DNA of 38,040 nt from contig JAHJSQ010000058.1 of the NCBI GenBank assembly GCA_018830325.1, positions 1 through 38,040 of the forward strand. The letters run 5' to 3'. Below are positions 1-7,786 of the stretch, piece after piece; position 1 is the first letter of the stretch; each line of letters begins with the position of its first letter. A program made the translations under genes and the position numbers. Origin of the DNA: Gammaproteobacteria bacterium (GTDB lineage Bacteria > Pseudomonadota > Gammaproteobacteria > Methylococcales > Methylomonadaceae). The notes beneath the pieces are model-generated. The model did no database searches. It saw only the letters and a list, made by a program, of their open reading frames with translations, and was not told the DNA's origin.

Positions 1-122
1 CCTTGCAATGCGCAAAATCCACGCTGCGCGCACTGGACTGCCCAAAAGACCACAATTAAATCTGGTCTGCACAATTTCTATTTTTAGACGCTAAAAACCT
101 GTCAAGCTTTTTTATTTATTTT

Positions 123-410
123 ATGGGGCGAGTAGTTACGAAAAAACTTACAATGGCTCAAAAGCGGGCGAAAAAAGCGCGTCAGCAACAATATGAGACG
201 GTTTTTATAAACGGCAAGCAACTCAGAATCAAGCGTCCGCCGATGGTGGAGGGCATGACGGTAGATGAATTCATCATGACCAATGCCGATCCACTTTGGC
301 TCCATCAGAATGAAATGTGGGAGCTGATTCCGGTCGAAGAATCGAGTGAGAATATGACTGCTTCAGTTCGATCGCCTGCGGAATCGTTTGATGACGATAT
401 ACCGTTTTGA
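123..410 (+). CDS. Small basic protein with an SSB-like C-terminal acidic tip
   Basis: A 95-aa ORF of unknown family. The N-terminus is strongly basic (KKLTMAQKRAKKARQQQ), the middle (about residues 28-70) looks like a small folded domain, and the last seven residues are FDDDIPF. Those seven match the C-terminal tip of bacterial single-stranded DNA-binding protein (E. coli SSB ends in DFDDDIPF), the peptide that docks PriA, RecQ, ExoI, RecO and others. The protein is too short for, and does not resemble, an SSB OB fold. Neither candidate start (123, or the internal ATG at 153, giving MAQKRAKK) has a good Shine-Dalgarno, so the start is uncertain. No clear operon partner. Function is unknown; involvement in replication or repair is an inference from the tail only. 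Confidence 0.6.
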   Translation: MGRVVTKKLTMAQKRAKKARQQQYETVFINGKQLRIKRPPMVEGMTVDEFIMTNADPLWLHQNEMWELIPVEESSENMTASVRSPAESFDDDIPF

Positions 411-783
411 GCAATATGAGCAACTCCCATAGACACACCTCTGGAAAGCATCGGGCCAGATATGGGCCACCCCTCCTCATAAGCGCCAACTTAGTGCCTA
501 TTCTATGGTGCGTTTATGGTTTTATTCGTCATATCGGTATGTGTTGTCGATATCCAGATTACATGGATGTGGTGCTACGCATTGCCATCCGTGGTCCTGG
601 ATTCCGCCAATCCCTGGCGGAATGACGCGTTCCTTTCTTAAGTTGGCGCTTATGCGACTCTTCCCTACTCAGGTTACGACTTGTGAAGATACTCATGCCC
701 CAAGGTTGAGAGTAAATGTTTTGTTAATCTCTTGATATACTTGATGAGCTTAATGGTCAAACCGCTGTACTTAGGATAAAGCT
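411..783. other. Intergenic stretch upstream of gspA
   Basis: No convincing gene. Short overlapping ORFs here lack ribosome sites and recognisable protein sequence. A perfect inverted repeat at about 600-625 (ATTCCGCC, short loop, GGCGGAAT) resembles the dispersed ATTCCG-type palindromes common in proteobacterial intergenic DNA. Confidence 0.5.
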
Positions 784-2457
784 TTGTATACCCATTATTT
801 CAACTTCACGGAATTGCCGTTTTCGATCGCGCCCGATCCTCACTTTATATACATGAGCGCCCGTCATAAAGAAGGCCTTGCTCATCTTTTGTATGGCATC
901 ACCGACGGCGGGGGCTTTGTGGCTTTGACCGGAGAGGTCGGGACGGGAAAGACCACGTTGTGTCATTGTCTGTTGCAGGAACTACCGGACAATATCGAGA
1001 TTGCATTGATCTTGAATCCCAAACTCAACGCGACCGAATTATTGGCAAATATCTGTGACGAATTGGCTATTTCCTACGACAAAGAACGGCAATCGCTCAA
1101 GAACTTGGTCGATGCATTGAATCGGCATTTACTCAGCGCACATGCTGCCGGGAGGCGAACCGTTTTATTGATCGACGAGGCGCAGAATCTGAGTCGGGAA
1201 GTGTTGGAACAGATTCGGCTGTTGACCAATCTCGAGACCAGTAAGACCAAGTTGCTGCAAATCATACTGGTAGGACAGCCAGAACTGCAGCAGCTCTTAT
1301 CGAGCCGGGATTTGCGTCAGCTCAATCAGCGCATCACCGCACGCTATCATTTGTTGCCGTTATCGCTCGCGGAAACGCGCGCCTATATTCGCCACCGCCT
1401 GTTCGTTTGCAATGGCAATCCGAATTTATTCAAAGAAAGCGCGATCAAGAGAATCTTCAAATTATCGTCGGGTATCCCGAGAGTCATCAACATCATCTGC
1501 GATCGTGCGTTGCTTGGCGCATACGCGGAAGATTCAAAAATGATCAATTCTGCTATCGTCGATAAGGCAGCCAGCGAGACGCTTGCACAACCCGTTCAGA
1601 GTCGGGTGCGCTTTACGGTCTTATCGAGTCTGTTAGTGCTTAGCATAACGCTTTGGTTTTTTTATTATTTTGGCGATAGGTTGGTTGGTGCGGAGGGGCA
1701 GGAAGACCCAGCAAGAGTATTGGTACATCCAATTACAGACCTTCCTCAGGCGGTTGAGGGCTTGCTGCAATCGATTTCAGTACAATCGGCAACACAAGAG
1801 ATCATGAAGAATTCCGAATCGGAAAACTTGGTCGATCCGGTCATGCTATTCGACCAATGGTTGGAAAATCCTGAATTGACGCTGGAGCGAGGTATTCTTA
1901 ATGCGCTCGATCTGTTCGGTAAAGTCTATCAGGGAACGGATCCCATCGACTGTTCGGCGGTGCGGGCCCTCGGTCTGAACTGTTTGCACGGTAAAGCCAG
2001 CTGGAAAGACATTTTGGAAATGGACAGACCCGTGGTTCTCGAGTTTTTGTTGGATTCAGATAGTAGACGTCACGCATTACTGGCGAGTCTTCGTAAAGGC
2101 CAACCGGTCATGCGAGTCGACGAGGAATCGACATTCACCTTGAGTGATGTGCTCAGATATTGGAATGGTTATTACTTGATTCTATGGGAATCCCCGGTTT
2201 CAGACTTGCGCGTGATTCGTCCGGGAACCCAGTCCGAGGCCGTGCTTTGGTTGCGGCAACAGTTAGCATTATTCGATGGCGTGACCGACGAAGAAACGAT
2301 GCCGCAGTTTTTTGATAGCGTTTTGACCGCGCGCGTAAAAAAATTCCAGCATCATTACAACCTGACCGAAGACGGAATTGCGGGACCTCAGACCCTTATT
2401 TATCTCGATAATTTGAATGAGGCGGGTCGATCGATGCGCCTGCAAACCAACGAATAA
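784..2457 (+). CDS. gspA: GspA/ExeA-like AAA ATPase with peptidoglycan-binding domain
   Basis: A 557-aa inner-membrane ATPase of the ExeA/GspA family, which with GspB helps the type II secretion secretin pass and assemble through peptidoglycan. The N-terminus has the family signature (MYTHYFNF...LPFSIAPDP). Walker A is GEVGTGKTT at residues 50-58 and Walker B is VLLIDEAQ around D131/E132. One transmembrane segment lies at about 277-296, followed by a periplasmic part ending in a PG_binding_1-like repeat (about 482-545, KKFQHHYNLTEDGIAGPQT). The start is TTG: an in-frame stop lies at 772-774, an AGGA-type ribosome site precedes 784, and the family N-terminus begins there. gspB follows 4 nt downstream. 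No other gsp genes are in the window, so the secretin it serves must lie elsewhere. MshM-type ATPases are the main alternative. Confidence 0.9.
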   Translation: MYTHYFNFTELPFSIAPDPHFIYMSARHKEGLAHLLYGITDGGGFVALTGEVGTGKTTLCHCLLQELPDNIEIALILNPKLNATELLANICDELAISYDKERQSLKNLVDALNRHLLSAHAAGRRTVLLIDEAQNLSREVLEQIRLLTNLETSKTKLLQIILVGQPELQQLLSSRDLRQLNQRITARYHLLPLSLAETRAYIRHRLFVCNGNPNLFKESAIKRIFKLSSGIPRVINIICDRALLGAYAEDSKMINSAIVDKAASETLAQPVQSRVRFTVLSSLLVLSITLWFFYYFGDRLVGAEGQEDPARVLVHPITDLPQAVEGLLQSISVQSATQEIMKNSESENLVDPVMLFDQWLENPELTLERGILNALDLFGKVYQGTDPIDCSAVRALGLNCLHGKASWKDILEMDRPVVLEFLLDSDSRRHALLASLRKGQPVMRVDEESTFTLSDVLRYWNGYYLILWESPVSDLRVIRPGTQSEAVLWLRQQLALFDGVTDEETMPQFFDSVLTARVKKFQHHYNLTEDGIAGPQTLIYLDNLNEAGRSMRLQTNE

Positions 2458-2461
2458 CGTT

Positions 2462-3238
2462 ATGTCCTATATCCTTAATGCATTACGCAAGTCAGACAGG
2501 GAACGACAAGCCTCGCAGCAGGTCACGAACAGAATATTAGAGCAGGAACCGGAGCGGCGGCAAAGCATGTTTCGATGGATAGGCGTCATCGTGATTGTTA
2601 ATTTGATCGCTATCGCCTGTCTGTTCTGGTATGTAACCAAATCGATCGAAAATACGGAAACAACGGAGATTCCGAAACGACCTCCGGCCTCGATCGTTTC
2701 CGAACAGCGATCGTCCGACTCGCTTACGCGTGTTGAAGAACCTAAACCGAAATTATCGCTCGAGCGAAAAACGACTCCAATTGCCGAATTGACCAATTCG
2801 AATGTCTCGCCGAAACGCCAAGCTCCTTCGAAGTACAAGCTGGAAATAAAACCGAACGATGCATCACGGCCAGTTCGTCCTGTTAAGGAACAAAAGCCGC
2901 TAACGGCCGCCAAGGCGCCGCTTGTGACAACGCCCGTTCCCGAACCGGTCGTGGTGCCGCAGCCGTTTGCTATTGCGCCTCCCGAGCCTAAGCCGGAGCG
3001 GGCAAACGATATCCCATGGCTGCGGGAAATGCCATTCGAATTCCGCCAGACCGTTCCTAAGATGAACATCAATGTTTTTGTCTATGCCAGTGATCCGTCC
3101 GAGCGTTTTGTCTTGATCGATATGGTCAAATACAAACCGGGGCAGGATACTAAAGATGGAGTCGGCATCGTCGAAATTAAACAGGACGGTCTAGTCGTGC
3201 GCTACGACGGCCGGATTTTCATGCTCGAACGTCCTTGA
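2462..3238 (+). CDS. gspB: GspB/ExeB-like general secretion protein
   Basis: A 258-aa single-pass inner-membrane protein, partner of GspA. It opens with the typical GspB N-terminus (MSYILNALRKSDRERQ), has one transmembrane helix at about 37-59, a long Pro/Lys/Glu-rich periplasmic linker (about 65-180), and a compact C-terminal domain (about 190-258, VFVYASDPSERFVLIDMVKYKPGQ) of the T2SSB type, which normally contacts the secretin. The ORF can be extended upstream to 2417 inside gspA, but the conserved N-terminus fixes the start at 2462, four bases after the gspA stop. This suggests translational coupling, since the ribosome site is weak. The GspA-GspB pair is expected to act as one complex. 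Confidence 0.88.
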   Translation: MSYILNALRKSDRERQASQQVTNRILEQEPERRQSMFRWIGVIVIVNLIAIACLFWYVTKSIENTETTEIPKRPPASIVSEQRSSDSLTRVEEPKPKLSLERKTTPIAELTNSNVSPKRQAPSKYKLEIKPNDASRPVRPVKEQKPLTAAKAPLVTTPVPEPVVVPQPFAIAPPEPKPERANDIPWLREMPFEFRQTVPKMNINVFVYASDPSERFVLIDMVKYKPGQDTKDGVGIVEIKQDGLVVRYDGRIFMLERP

Positions 3239-3541
3239 TGGTGAATAAAGACACCTGTATACAGAGGCTTTTAGCCGGATCAACTTAAACTGCGCTCGTC
3301 GTTCCGGGCGCTATTGCCGTTATCCGGCCGGCCGTGAGAGTGTATTATCAACGAGAGACCCGAGCTTTAGGATAATGAGAAACTTACCTTCCTGTTAATG
3401 ACAAATGTAAGGATTGATCGCGATCGTCATGATTAAGAGGATTAATTGACTAAACGTGTCTATTGAATTAAGTTGGCTACTCGGCCCCGGTGCTGAGGCA
3501 AATTCAAAAATATCAATCATCCAAGCAGGTATTTTTCCACC
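3239..3541. other. Intergenic stretch between gspB and the TA pair
   Basis: About 300 bases without a supportable gene. It marks the junction from core genes into the accessory region. No clear terminator hairpin with a T-tract was found after gspB; the promoter of the TA pair presumably lies in the AT-rich part after 3400, but I could not assign -35/-10 boxes. Confidence 0.4.
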
Positions 3542-3757
3542 ATGAGCATAACCGAACTTCACAAATTACCCGCCATTGAGAAACTGAAGATAATTGAAGC
3601 ACTTTGGAGCGATTTGGTAAATGACGAAGCCAGCCTTCCAAATCTGTCTTGGCATGAAAGTGAACTCAAAGAAACCGAAGAAAGGTTTCAAGCTGATAGC
3701 ATCGAAATACTGGATTGGCGACAAGCCAAGAAAGAATTACGATCCCGCTTTGAATGA
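3542..3757 (+). CDS. Addiction-module antitoxin (Unstab_antitox family)
   Basis: A 71-aa acidic protein with the hallmarks of the putative addiction-module component family (TIGR02574/PF09720): an N-terminal helix MSITELHKLPAIEKLKIIEALW followed by W-H-E-S-E-L and a C-terminal DWRQAKKELRSRF. These are labile antitoxins paired with RelE/ParE toxins. The stop codon overlaps the start of the toxin reading frame by 4 bp (ATGA at 3754-3757), the usual translational coupling of such pairs. Because the toxin frame is broken (next entry), this antitoxin may now be an orphan. Confidence 0.85.
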   Translation: MSITELHKLPAIEKLKIIEALWSDLVNDEASLPNLSWHESELKETEERFQADSIEILDWRQAKKELRSRFE

Positions 3758-4173
3758 AAATCCGAATTCTTCGTTCCGCTGTCGAAGACCTCGCTGCGGC
3801 TCGTGAATTTTATGATCGCCAAGAAGCGGGTGTAGGAGACTACTTCTTCGATAGTCTTTTTGCCGAAATAGATTCTCTGACGATATACGGTGGAATTTAT
3901 TCAGTGCATTTCGGGTTTCATCGATTGTTGGCAAAGCGTTTTCCATAGGCTGTTTACTACAGGATTATTGATGACAACGCCCACGTATTTCGAGTTCTTG
4001 ATTGCAGACGCGATCCAAAAAAGCTTCATAAAGCCTTTGAAGGCATCGATAAACTAATAGAGCTCAATGAAACAGAGCGATTGATTTATTGGTTTCTTGT
4101 CGTTTTGAATCTGGAGAAAACGAGGTGTAGCCCAGGGCGATTTTTAATGGCCTATCTACGCGGAAAGCAATGA
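3754..4173 (+). pseudogene. ParE/RelE-family toxin interrupted by an in-frame TAG
   Basis: Translation gives MKIRILRSAVEDLAAAREFYDRQ...HRLLAKRFP, then TAG at 3946-3948, then continues in the same frame as AVYYRIIDDNAHVFRVLDCRRDP and on to a TGA at 4171-4173. The joined sequence has the standard ParE order, where family members usually read RFPYAVYYRI...VLDCRRDP, so the stop most simply replaces a Tyr codon (TAY to TAG). No frameshift is present. The extra tail after RRDPKKLHKAF is longer than usual, and its end runs into a repeat shared with about 8409. The truncated 64-aa product lacks the C-terminal strands that carry ParE function and is probably inactive. Readthrough or suppression is possible but unsupported. 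Confidence 0.8.
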
Positions 4174-4262
4174 GATAATGCAAAATCAAAACTTCTACAG
4201 TGATCCGCGCAGTGTAATGGGTAAAAATGGGGAAAGGCAAATGTCAATTGTAAGGCTTGACC
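4161..4262 (+). repeat. Diverged repeat, copy 1 (partner at 8409-8505)
   Basis: Shares CGGAAANCAAYGARATAATGCAAAATC-type sequence, then GTGATCCGC, then AAGGCAAATGTCAATTGTAAGGCTTGACC-like sequence with the copy at 8409-8505. It spans the apparent 5' edge of the group II intron, so it includes both flank and the first intron bases. Confidence 0.6.
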
Positions 4263-4813
4263 GTTCGCAGTAACAGCAGTAAATCTAGCGGGTTAAAGTC
4301 CCGTCCAAGGAATTGTCCGTACGCCTTGGTAGCATGAGGAAGCGGCATCGTGGTAACACGGTGTCGTGAGTTTTCAAACAGCAAAAGAGCAGGCCGTAAC
4401 GCAAGTGAACCCACATGTAGCCTCGTAAACGAATTGGAGGAGCCGACCCTGTGGTCAGAAGGGGAAGGCCGTTGGATGGATGCTGAAATAACGGAAGTGG
4501 CATCCGTCGACTTCCGGGGTAGCAAGGTCGGCATGTTCTTGAAGATTTATTGCCCAGCCGGTCGTTTCCCAAGCCAGCAGTTATATGCGAAATATGGGCT
4601 ATACAAGGTTCCGACAAAGGCGGGCTGGAAAACAGCGCATGCCTTGGTGTGAAGAACATCGGAAAGCCGTGTGCGTTAATAGCGCATGCACGGTTTGATG
4701 AGGGAGGACAGGAGACACTAACTAGGATAGGGCTAATGAGGCACCGCCAGACGAAAGGAGCGGAAACAGATAGGCCATGTCTACGGAAAGTAAAATCCTG
4801 TTCTCTACTCTAC
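4200..4813 (+). ncRNA. ORF-less group II intron (ribozyme)
   Basis: Domain V is readable at about 4664-4697: an 8-bp stem AAGCCGTG/CACGGTTT containing the catalytic AGC, a two-base bulge (TG), an upper stem TGCG/CGCA and a small loop. Domain VI follows, with a 9-bp stem AGGACAGGA (about 4704-4712) against TCCTGTTCT (about 4796-4804), ending in TCTACTCTAC near 4813. Upstream sequence (GGCTTGACCGTTCGCAG, GGGTTAAAGTCCCGTCC, CGCAAGTGAACCCAC) looks like domain I. No maturase/reverse transcriptase ORF exists; the likely domain IV is only about 75 nt (CCCAGCC at about 4551 against GGCTGG at about 4623). The 5' edge is uncertain: GTGAT at 4200 differs from the usual GUGYG. Without its own protein it would need a maturase in trans. 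Domain VI is about 110 nt, larger than usual. Confidence 0.75.
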
Positions 4814-4991
4814 CCGATTTTTTAAGGCCTGACCCCGATTTTTCAACCTTCGGCAGGCCGGTTTGCGATAACACGCGGTCAACAACGGAATGATGGATAC
4901 CCAACTGTGAGGCAATCGTGCCGACTCGCCACTGTTCCACAAAATGATAACGCAGTATTTTCGCTTCAATGTCTTTATTGATGGTCATCAT
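4814..4991 (-). pseudogene. Truncated IS transposase, N-terminal HTH only
   Basis: The reverse-strand frame begins MMTINKDIEAKILRYHFVEQ and contains a helix-turn-helix (WRVGTIASQLGIHHSVVDRVL), typical of the N-terminus of integrase-type (IS21/IS481-like) transposases. After GLPKVEKSGSGLKK the similarity stops and the frame runs into the end of the group II intron, so no catalytic DDE region remains. A GAGGGG ribosome site precedes the ATGATG start, which overlaps the stop of the zinc-ribbon gene. Family assignment within the rve transposases is tentative. Confidence 0.7.
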
Positions 4992-5425
4992 CCCCCCTCA
5001 CCAGCATATCGATTCCGGAATAACGGTAAATTCCGGCCGGCATGGACAAAATCCCGGCGTAAAAATGGCCCGCAAACGGCACCGCAATGGTGACAACGCA
5101 AATCACCGCCCATGAATTCGATGGTTTCGGTTTTTTCGAGTCCGGAGTGCTTACGTTTCAGTACATCATGAGCGGTCACCTGTAAGGAACCCTGATGCGT
5201 TACTTTTTGTTTCTGTCGTTCTTGAAACCGTTGTTGACGGTCGGCATTATGAAAGCGACCTGAGTGGGTGGACTGATATTTTTTCCCGGCACGCCTGCGA
5301 GACTCTAAACGAGCGGACACGGCGCATTCGCGGCTGCAATAACGCTGGCCGCGATCACAACTTGAGCAGATGATGACCTGTGCATGACAACGGTGACAAT
5401 GATAAAGGCGGGCGGTGCGGCACAT
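4988..5425 (-). CDS. Cysteine-rich zinc-ribbon protein linked to IS remnant
   Basis: A 145-aa protein starting MCRTARLYHCHRCHAQ. It has an N-terminal Cys cluster (HCHRC, CSSC, YCSREC) and a second pair near the C-terminus (LRCHHCGAVCG), consistent with two zinc-binding ribbons, and a central basic segment (about residues 40-90, many K/R/Q). The 3' end overlaps the start of the truncated transposase by 4 bp (ATGA at 4988-4991), so both belong to one transposon-type transcription unit. An upstream TTG at 5431 is possible; the ATG at 5425 is preferred. It is probably an accessory DNA-binding protein of the IS, an inference from context. It looks intact although its partner is truncated. Confidence 0.6.
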   Translation of the reverse strand: MCRTARLYHCHRCHAQVIICSSCDRGQRYCSRECAVSARLESRRRAGKKYQSTHSGRFHNADRQQRFQERQKQKVTHQGSLQVTAHDVLKRKHSGLEKTETIEFMGGDLRCHHCGAVCGPFLRRDFVHAGRNLPLFRNRYAGEGG

Positions 5426-5431
5426 CGACAA

Positions 5432-6183
5432 AGAGGCCGATGAGGGCTGGATTTATTCCTCAGATGTGTCATACTGAGAATCGTGCTTCGGCACGGTTTT
5501 GCGGGGTATGGCGTCAGCCTTGACCGTCAAATCTTGGTGGCGTCATACCTTCTCTCAACGACACCGCTCTTTATACCGCTGACCGTGATGTTTTGCTTGA
5601 TTAGTAATGAATTACGTTCGGAAAAAAACCTCCATCACGATTTTTTCAGCAGGCTATTTGAGGCTGGGGGATAACGTGCGGGGATTTTACTATTCGGCAA
5701 ATGACTGCGGATTTGGGCTGGTTTTTACAACAATAAGAAAATGGGGTCAGACACTGAGGTATCCCCACGAAATAGCCAAATAAAACAATTTTTTGGCTGT
5801 AAACTGGTTGATAGATATATAAATTTTTTCATCGTTCCTACGCTCTGCGTGGGAATGCATCCCGGGACGCTCTGCGTCCTCAGAGGTCGATAATCCCGAC
5901 AAGAGCTACGCTACACTCTCTAGATTTCTCAATCCAATTGCCCGCCGCAGTCGACGCAGAGCGTCTAAAGCGGCATTCCCATGCAGAGCATGGTAACGAG
6001 CGTTTTGAGGGGATACATCAGGGTCAGACACGATATTTTTGAGCGACATTTCCATAATCTAATTTGTTGCAAGCTGAGCAATCTGCGTTACCGTACAGAA
6101 CTCACCCATTTTTTAAGCGTAAAATTTGAAGCTGATGAGACAAAATAGTTTATTCATTAAACACAAACCTGTTAGGGGGACTT
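5432..6183. other. Gene-free repeat-bearing stretch
   Basis: No supportable gene. It contains GGGGTCAGACACTGAGGT at about 5744 and GGGTCAGACACGAT at about 6024, the ubiquitous GGGGTCAGAC motif. The complementary form CCTGACCCCGATTTTT lies at about 4828, on the far side of the IS remnant. The large diverged palindrome at 5831-6002 is listed separately. The 63-aa ORF at 5483 has no ribosome site and no recognisable sequence. Confidence 0.5.
5831..6002. repeat. Diverged copy of the GCTCTGCGTGGGAATGC palindromic repeat
   Basis: Left arm ATCGTTCCTACGCTCTGCG...GGGAATGC and right arm GCATTCCCATGCAGAGCATGGTAACGA are inverted relative to each other, with internal GACGCTCTGCGTC / GACGCAGAGCGTC arms. 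This is the same family as the two well-conserved copies near 19.87 and 36.16 kb but with a longer, different centre. Confidence 0.7.
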
Positions 6184-6366
6184 ATGGATATTGAAGTCGG
6201 CGGTTTTCTGGGTTTTATAGTGCTTGTCCTGAATATCTGGGCCATTATTAGCATTATAAAAAGTGGTGCTTCAACTGGATCGCAAGTTTTATGGGTGATT
6301 TTGATATTACTGCTGCCCGTTGTCGGTCTGATAATCTGGTGGTTTGCGGGGCCGAAAGGGGGTTAG
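6184..6366 (+). CDS. PLDc_N-domain small membrane protein
   Basis: A 60-aa protein with two hydrophobic helices (about residues 8-26 and 34-54) and the C-terminal W-W-F-A-G-P-K-G signature of the phospholipase D nuclease N-terminal (PLDc_N) family, which occurs as stand-alone two-helix membrane proteins. Helix 2 (WVILILLLPVVGLIIWWF) is the typical conserved helix. A strong ribosome site (TAGGGGGACTT) sits just upstream of the ATG. It stands alone, separated from neighbours by repeats. No catalytic HKD domain is attached, so a structural or regulatory envelope role is likely; the actual role is not known. Confidence 0.85.
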   Translation: MDIEVGGFLGFIVLVLNIWAIISIIKSGASTGSQVLWVILILLLPVVGLIIWWFAGPKGG

Positions 6367-6410
6367 AGGACTTGTTCGAAATTGCAAGACGCGGACGGGG
6401 TCAAGTCTTC

Positions 6411-6522
6411 CAATCATGCAATGCATGATTGGAGATCAGGGCCGTAGGAGCGATTAGCATAGCGTAATCGCTCGAAGGTAGCCTTCATTCCTCCGATTAC
6501 GCGTTCGCTAATCGGAGCTACG
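6411..6522. repeat. Palindrome plus REP-like inverted repeat
   Basis: A perfect palindrome TCCAATCATGC-A-ATGCATGATTGGA-type hairpin at about 6410-6434 is followed by a REP-like element at 6443-6522 with arms CGTAGGAGCGATTAGC... and ...GCTAATCGGAGCTACG. The first hairpin follows the PLDc_N gene by about 45 bases but has no T-tract. No gene lies between 6367 and 6653. Confidence 0.6.
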
Positions 6523-6653
6523 CGAGCTGGAAGCTGCCCGTCGGCAGCGGCTAATCGATCAGCTCAAATGGCGGTTGGTGACACGAGTGTTGAGCATACC
6601 CCATCCTGTTTGCAACGCGCTTGCGCCAAATGTCCTGCCGATAAATTGTTGTT

Positions 6654-7409
6654 TTACTGGGTTCTGCCTCTCTTGCTTGGCTTATATTCCGTTTTTACAT
6701 ACACGTCTGAAAAATCAGAACCATCCCAAACATAACAGTAATGTTTACCTTGGCGTACGGGTGACAAAACCTTAGGTCTGAATATTGCGATACACTCTCC
6801 ACCCTGGCGCCTGACGCTATCGTAAACGATACCGTTTGAGCCATTTTTGCGAAGTTCACGCGCAAGTGTCTGAGCATAAGAATATTGGTCCGGACTGGAA
6901 GTATAAATATCCTGCATGTCGCTCTGTTTGCCACGGATATCGTTAAACTCTGTGTTTATGTCTGACGCATAGCTGCGCATGTTTATTTCTATTGGCGGCT
7001 GATTGGTTGCCTCAAGAAATCGTTTCCTATGAAACTTGGTTTCCTCAATAGCGGTATCAATATCCTTTGCCGCGTAATATACGCCATATGAGCCATCGGT
7101 AAAGCGGCTGCCTTCCGGATTTAAATGCGTGAATGCGGCCATGATTGGCGTTGTTCCCGGGCCTGAAATTCGTTCGTCCTGCGGAACAAGAGAAATCTCT
7201 CCAGCCTCTTCGCGTAAACGATCATTGGTTAGGCTTTCAATAAAGAAAACCACTTCCAAATCCTCAGGGTCTGCAACTCGATCAAATAGACCAACAGGCG
7301 GAAACCTGCTTGGAACGAGTCGCCAACAGGGTTTCCAGTTGATTAAAGAGGCCTCCAATAACTCACTAAGACCAACCACGTTGGCTATCCAAATATTGGC
7401 GGACGACAT
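6654..7409 (-). CDS. RES-domain toxin of a RES/Xre toxin-antitoxin pair
   Basis: A 251-aa protein with the RES-domain layout: CWRLVPSRFPP (Arg at 30/35), SYGVYYAAKD (Tyr111) and AIEETKFHRKRF (Glu122/123), then NGIVYDSVRRQGG (Ser198), fitting the R-E-S residues that name the family. Characterised RES toxins deplete NAD+ or transfer ADP-ribose; which applies here is not visible. The start at 7409 lies inside the antitoxin gene (44-nt overlap) and has no clear ribosome site of its own, which fits antitoxin-first translational coupling. A long C-terminal extension (after FRPKVLSPVRQG) is somewhat basic. Confidence 0.88.
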   Translation of the reverse strand: MSSANIWIANVVGLSELLEASLINWKPCWRLVPSRFPPVGLFDRVADPEDLEVVFFIESLTNDRLREEAGEISLVPQDERISGPGTTPIMAAFTHLNPEGSRFTDGSYGVYYAAKDIDTAIEETKFHRKRFLEATNQPPIEINMRSYASDINTEFNDIRGKQSDMQDIYTSSPDQYSYAQTLARELRKNGSNGIVYDSVRRQGGECIAIFRPKVLSPVRQGKHYCYVWDGSDFSDVYVKTEYKPSKRGRTQ

Positions 7410-7770
7410 ATAGATCAGCTACATGTCCTGATAACATTCTGTCCAAAGCAGACTGCCCGTTAAACGGACACGCTGAATTTGGTCGACTCAACCAAGTATC
7501 GGCGGCCTCAGGTTTAGGTAAAAGAATTTGCAGCGCCTTGTAGATCCCAAAAATATAGGAAAGCCGCTCAAGCTTATCTTGAGTCAAGTTAGCTTCCTCG
7601 GGCTTCTTTTTCCATTTAAAGAAAGTACTTTTTGAGTCTAATCCCAATAGCTTCATGGCCTGCTCCGTATTAAGCCGCCATGCGTCGGTTATATTGAAGA
7701 ATGTGTTTAAAGCGCCTTTTGCGATAGAAGATTTATCAAGTGATAAATTATGTTTAGCACTCTTGCTCAT
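7366..7770 (-). CDS. Xre/MbcA/ParS-type antitoxin
   Basis: A 134-aa antitoxin. The N-terminal half carries a Xre-like helix-turn-helix (NTEQAMKLLGLDSKSTFFKWK, about residues 32-52) and the C-terminal half the MbcA/ParS/Xre toxin-binding domain (LSYIFGIYKALQILLP, WLSRPN...FNGQSALDRMLSG). The frame extends to 7806, but AACAGGAAGAAAC lies just before the ATG at 7770, so MSKSAKHN is the likely start. The RES toxin gene overlaps its 3' end. A consensus-like promoter and an inverted repeat over the -10 box lie directly upstream and suggest autorepression. Confidence 0.88.
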   Translation of the reverse strand: MSKSAKHNLSLDKSSIAKGALNTFFNITDAWRLNTEQAMKLLGLDSKSTFFKWKKKPEEANLTQDKLERLSYIFGIYKALQILLPKPEAADTWLSRPNSACPFNGQSALDRMLSGHVADLYVVRQYLDSQRGWS

Positions 7771-7786
7771 GTTTCTTCCTGTTAAT

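Noticed and set aside
2467-3072. 201-aa reverse frame opposite gspB
   Set aside because: Antisense of the Pro/Lys-rich linker; Gly/Ser-rich shadow sequence with no start signal.
4350-4652. 100-aa forward frame (and reverse frames) at 4.24-4.66 kb
   Set aside because: Lies inside the group II intron RNA; sequence is structured RNA, not a maturase or other protein.
5483-5674. 63-aa forward ORF
   Set aside because: No ribosome site, no recognisable sequence, and located in repeat-bearing DNA.
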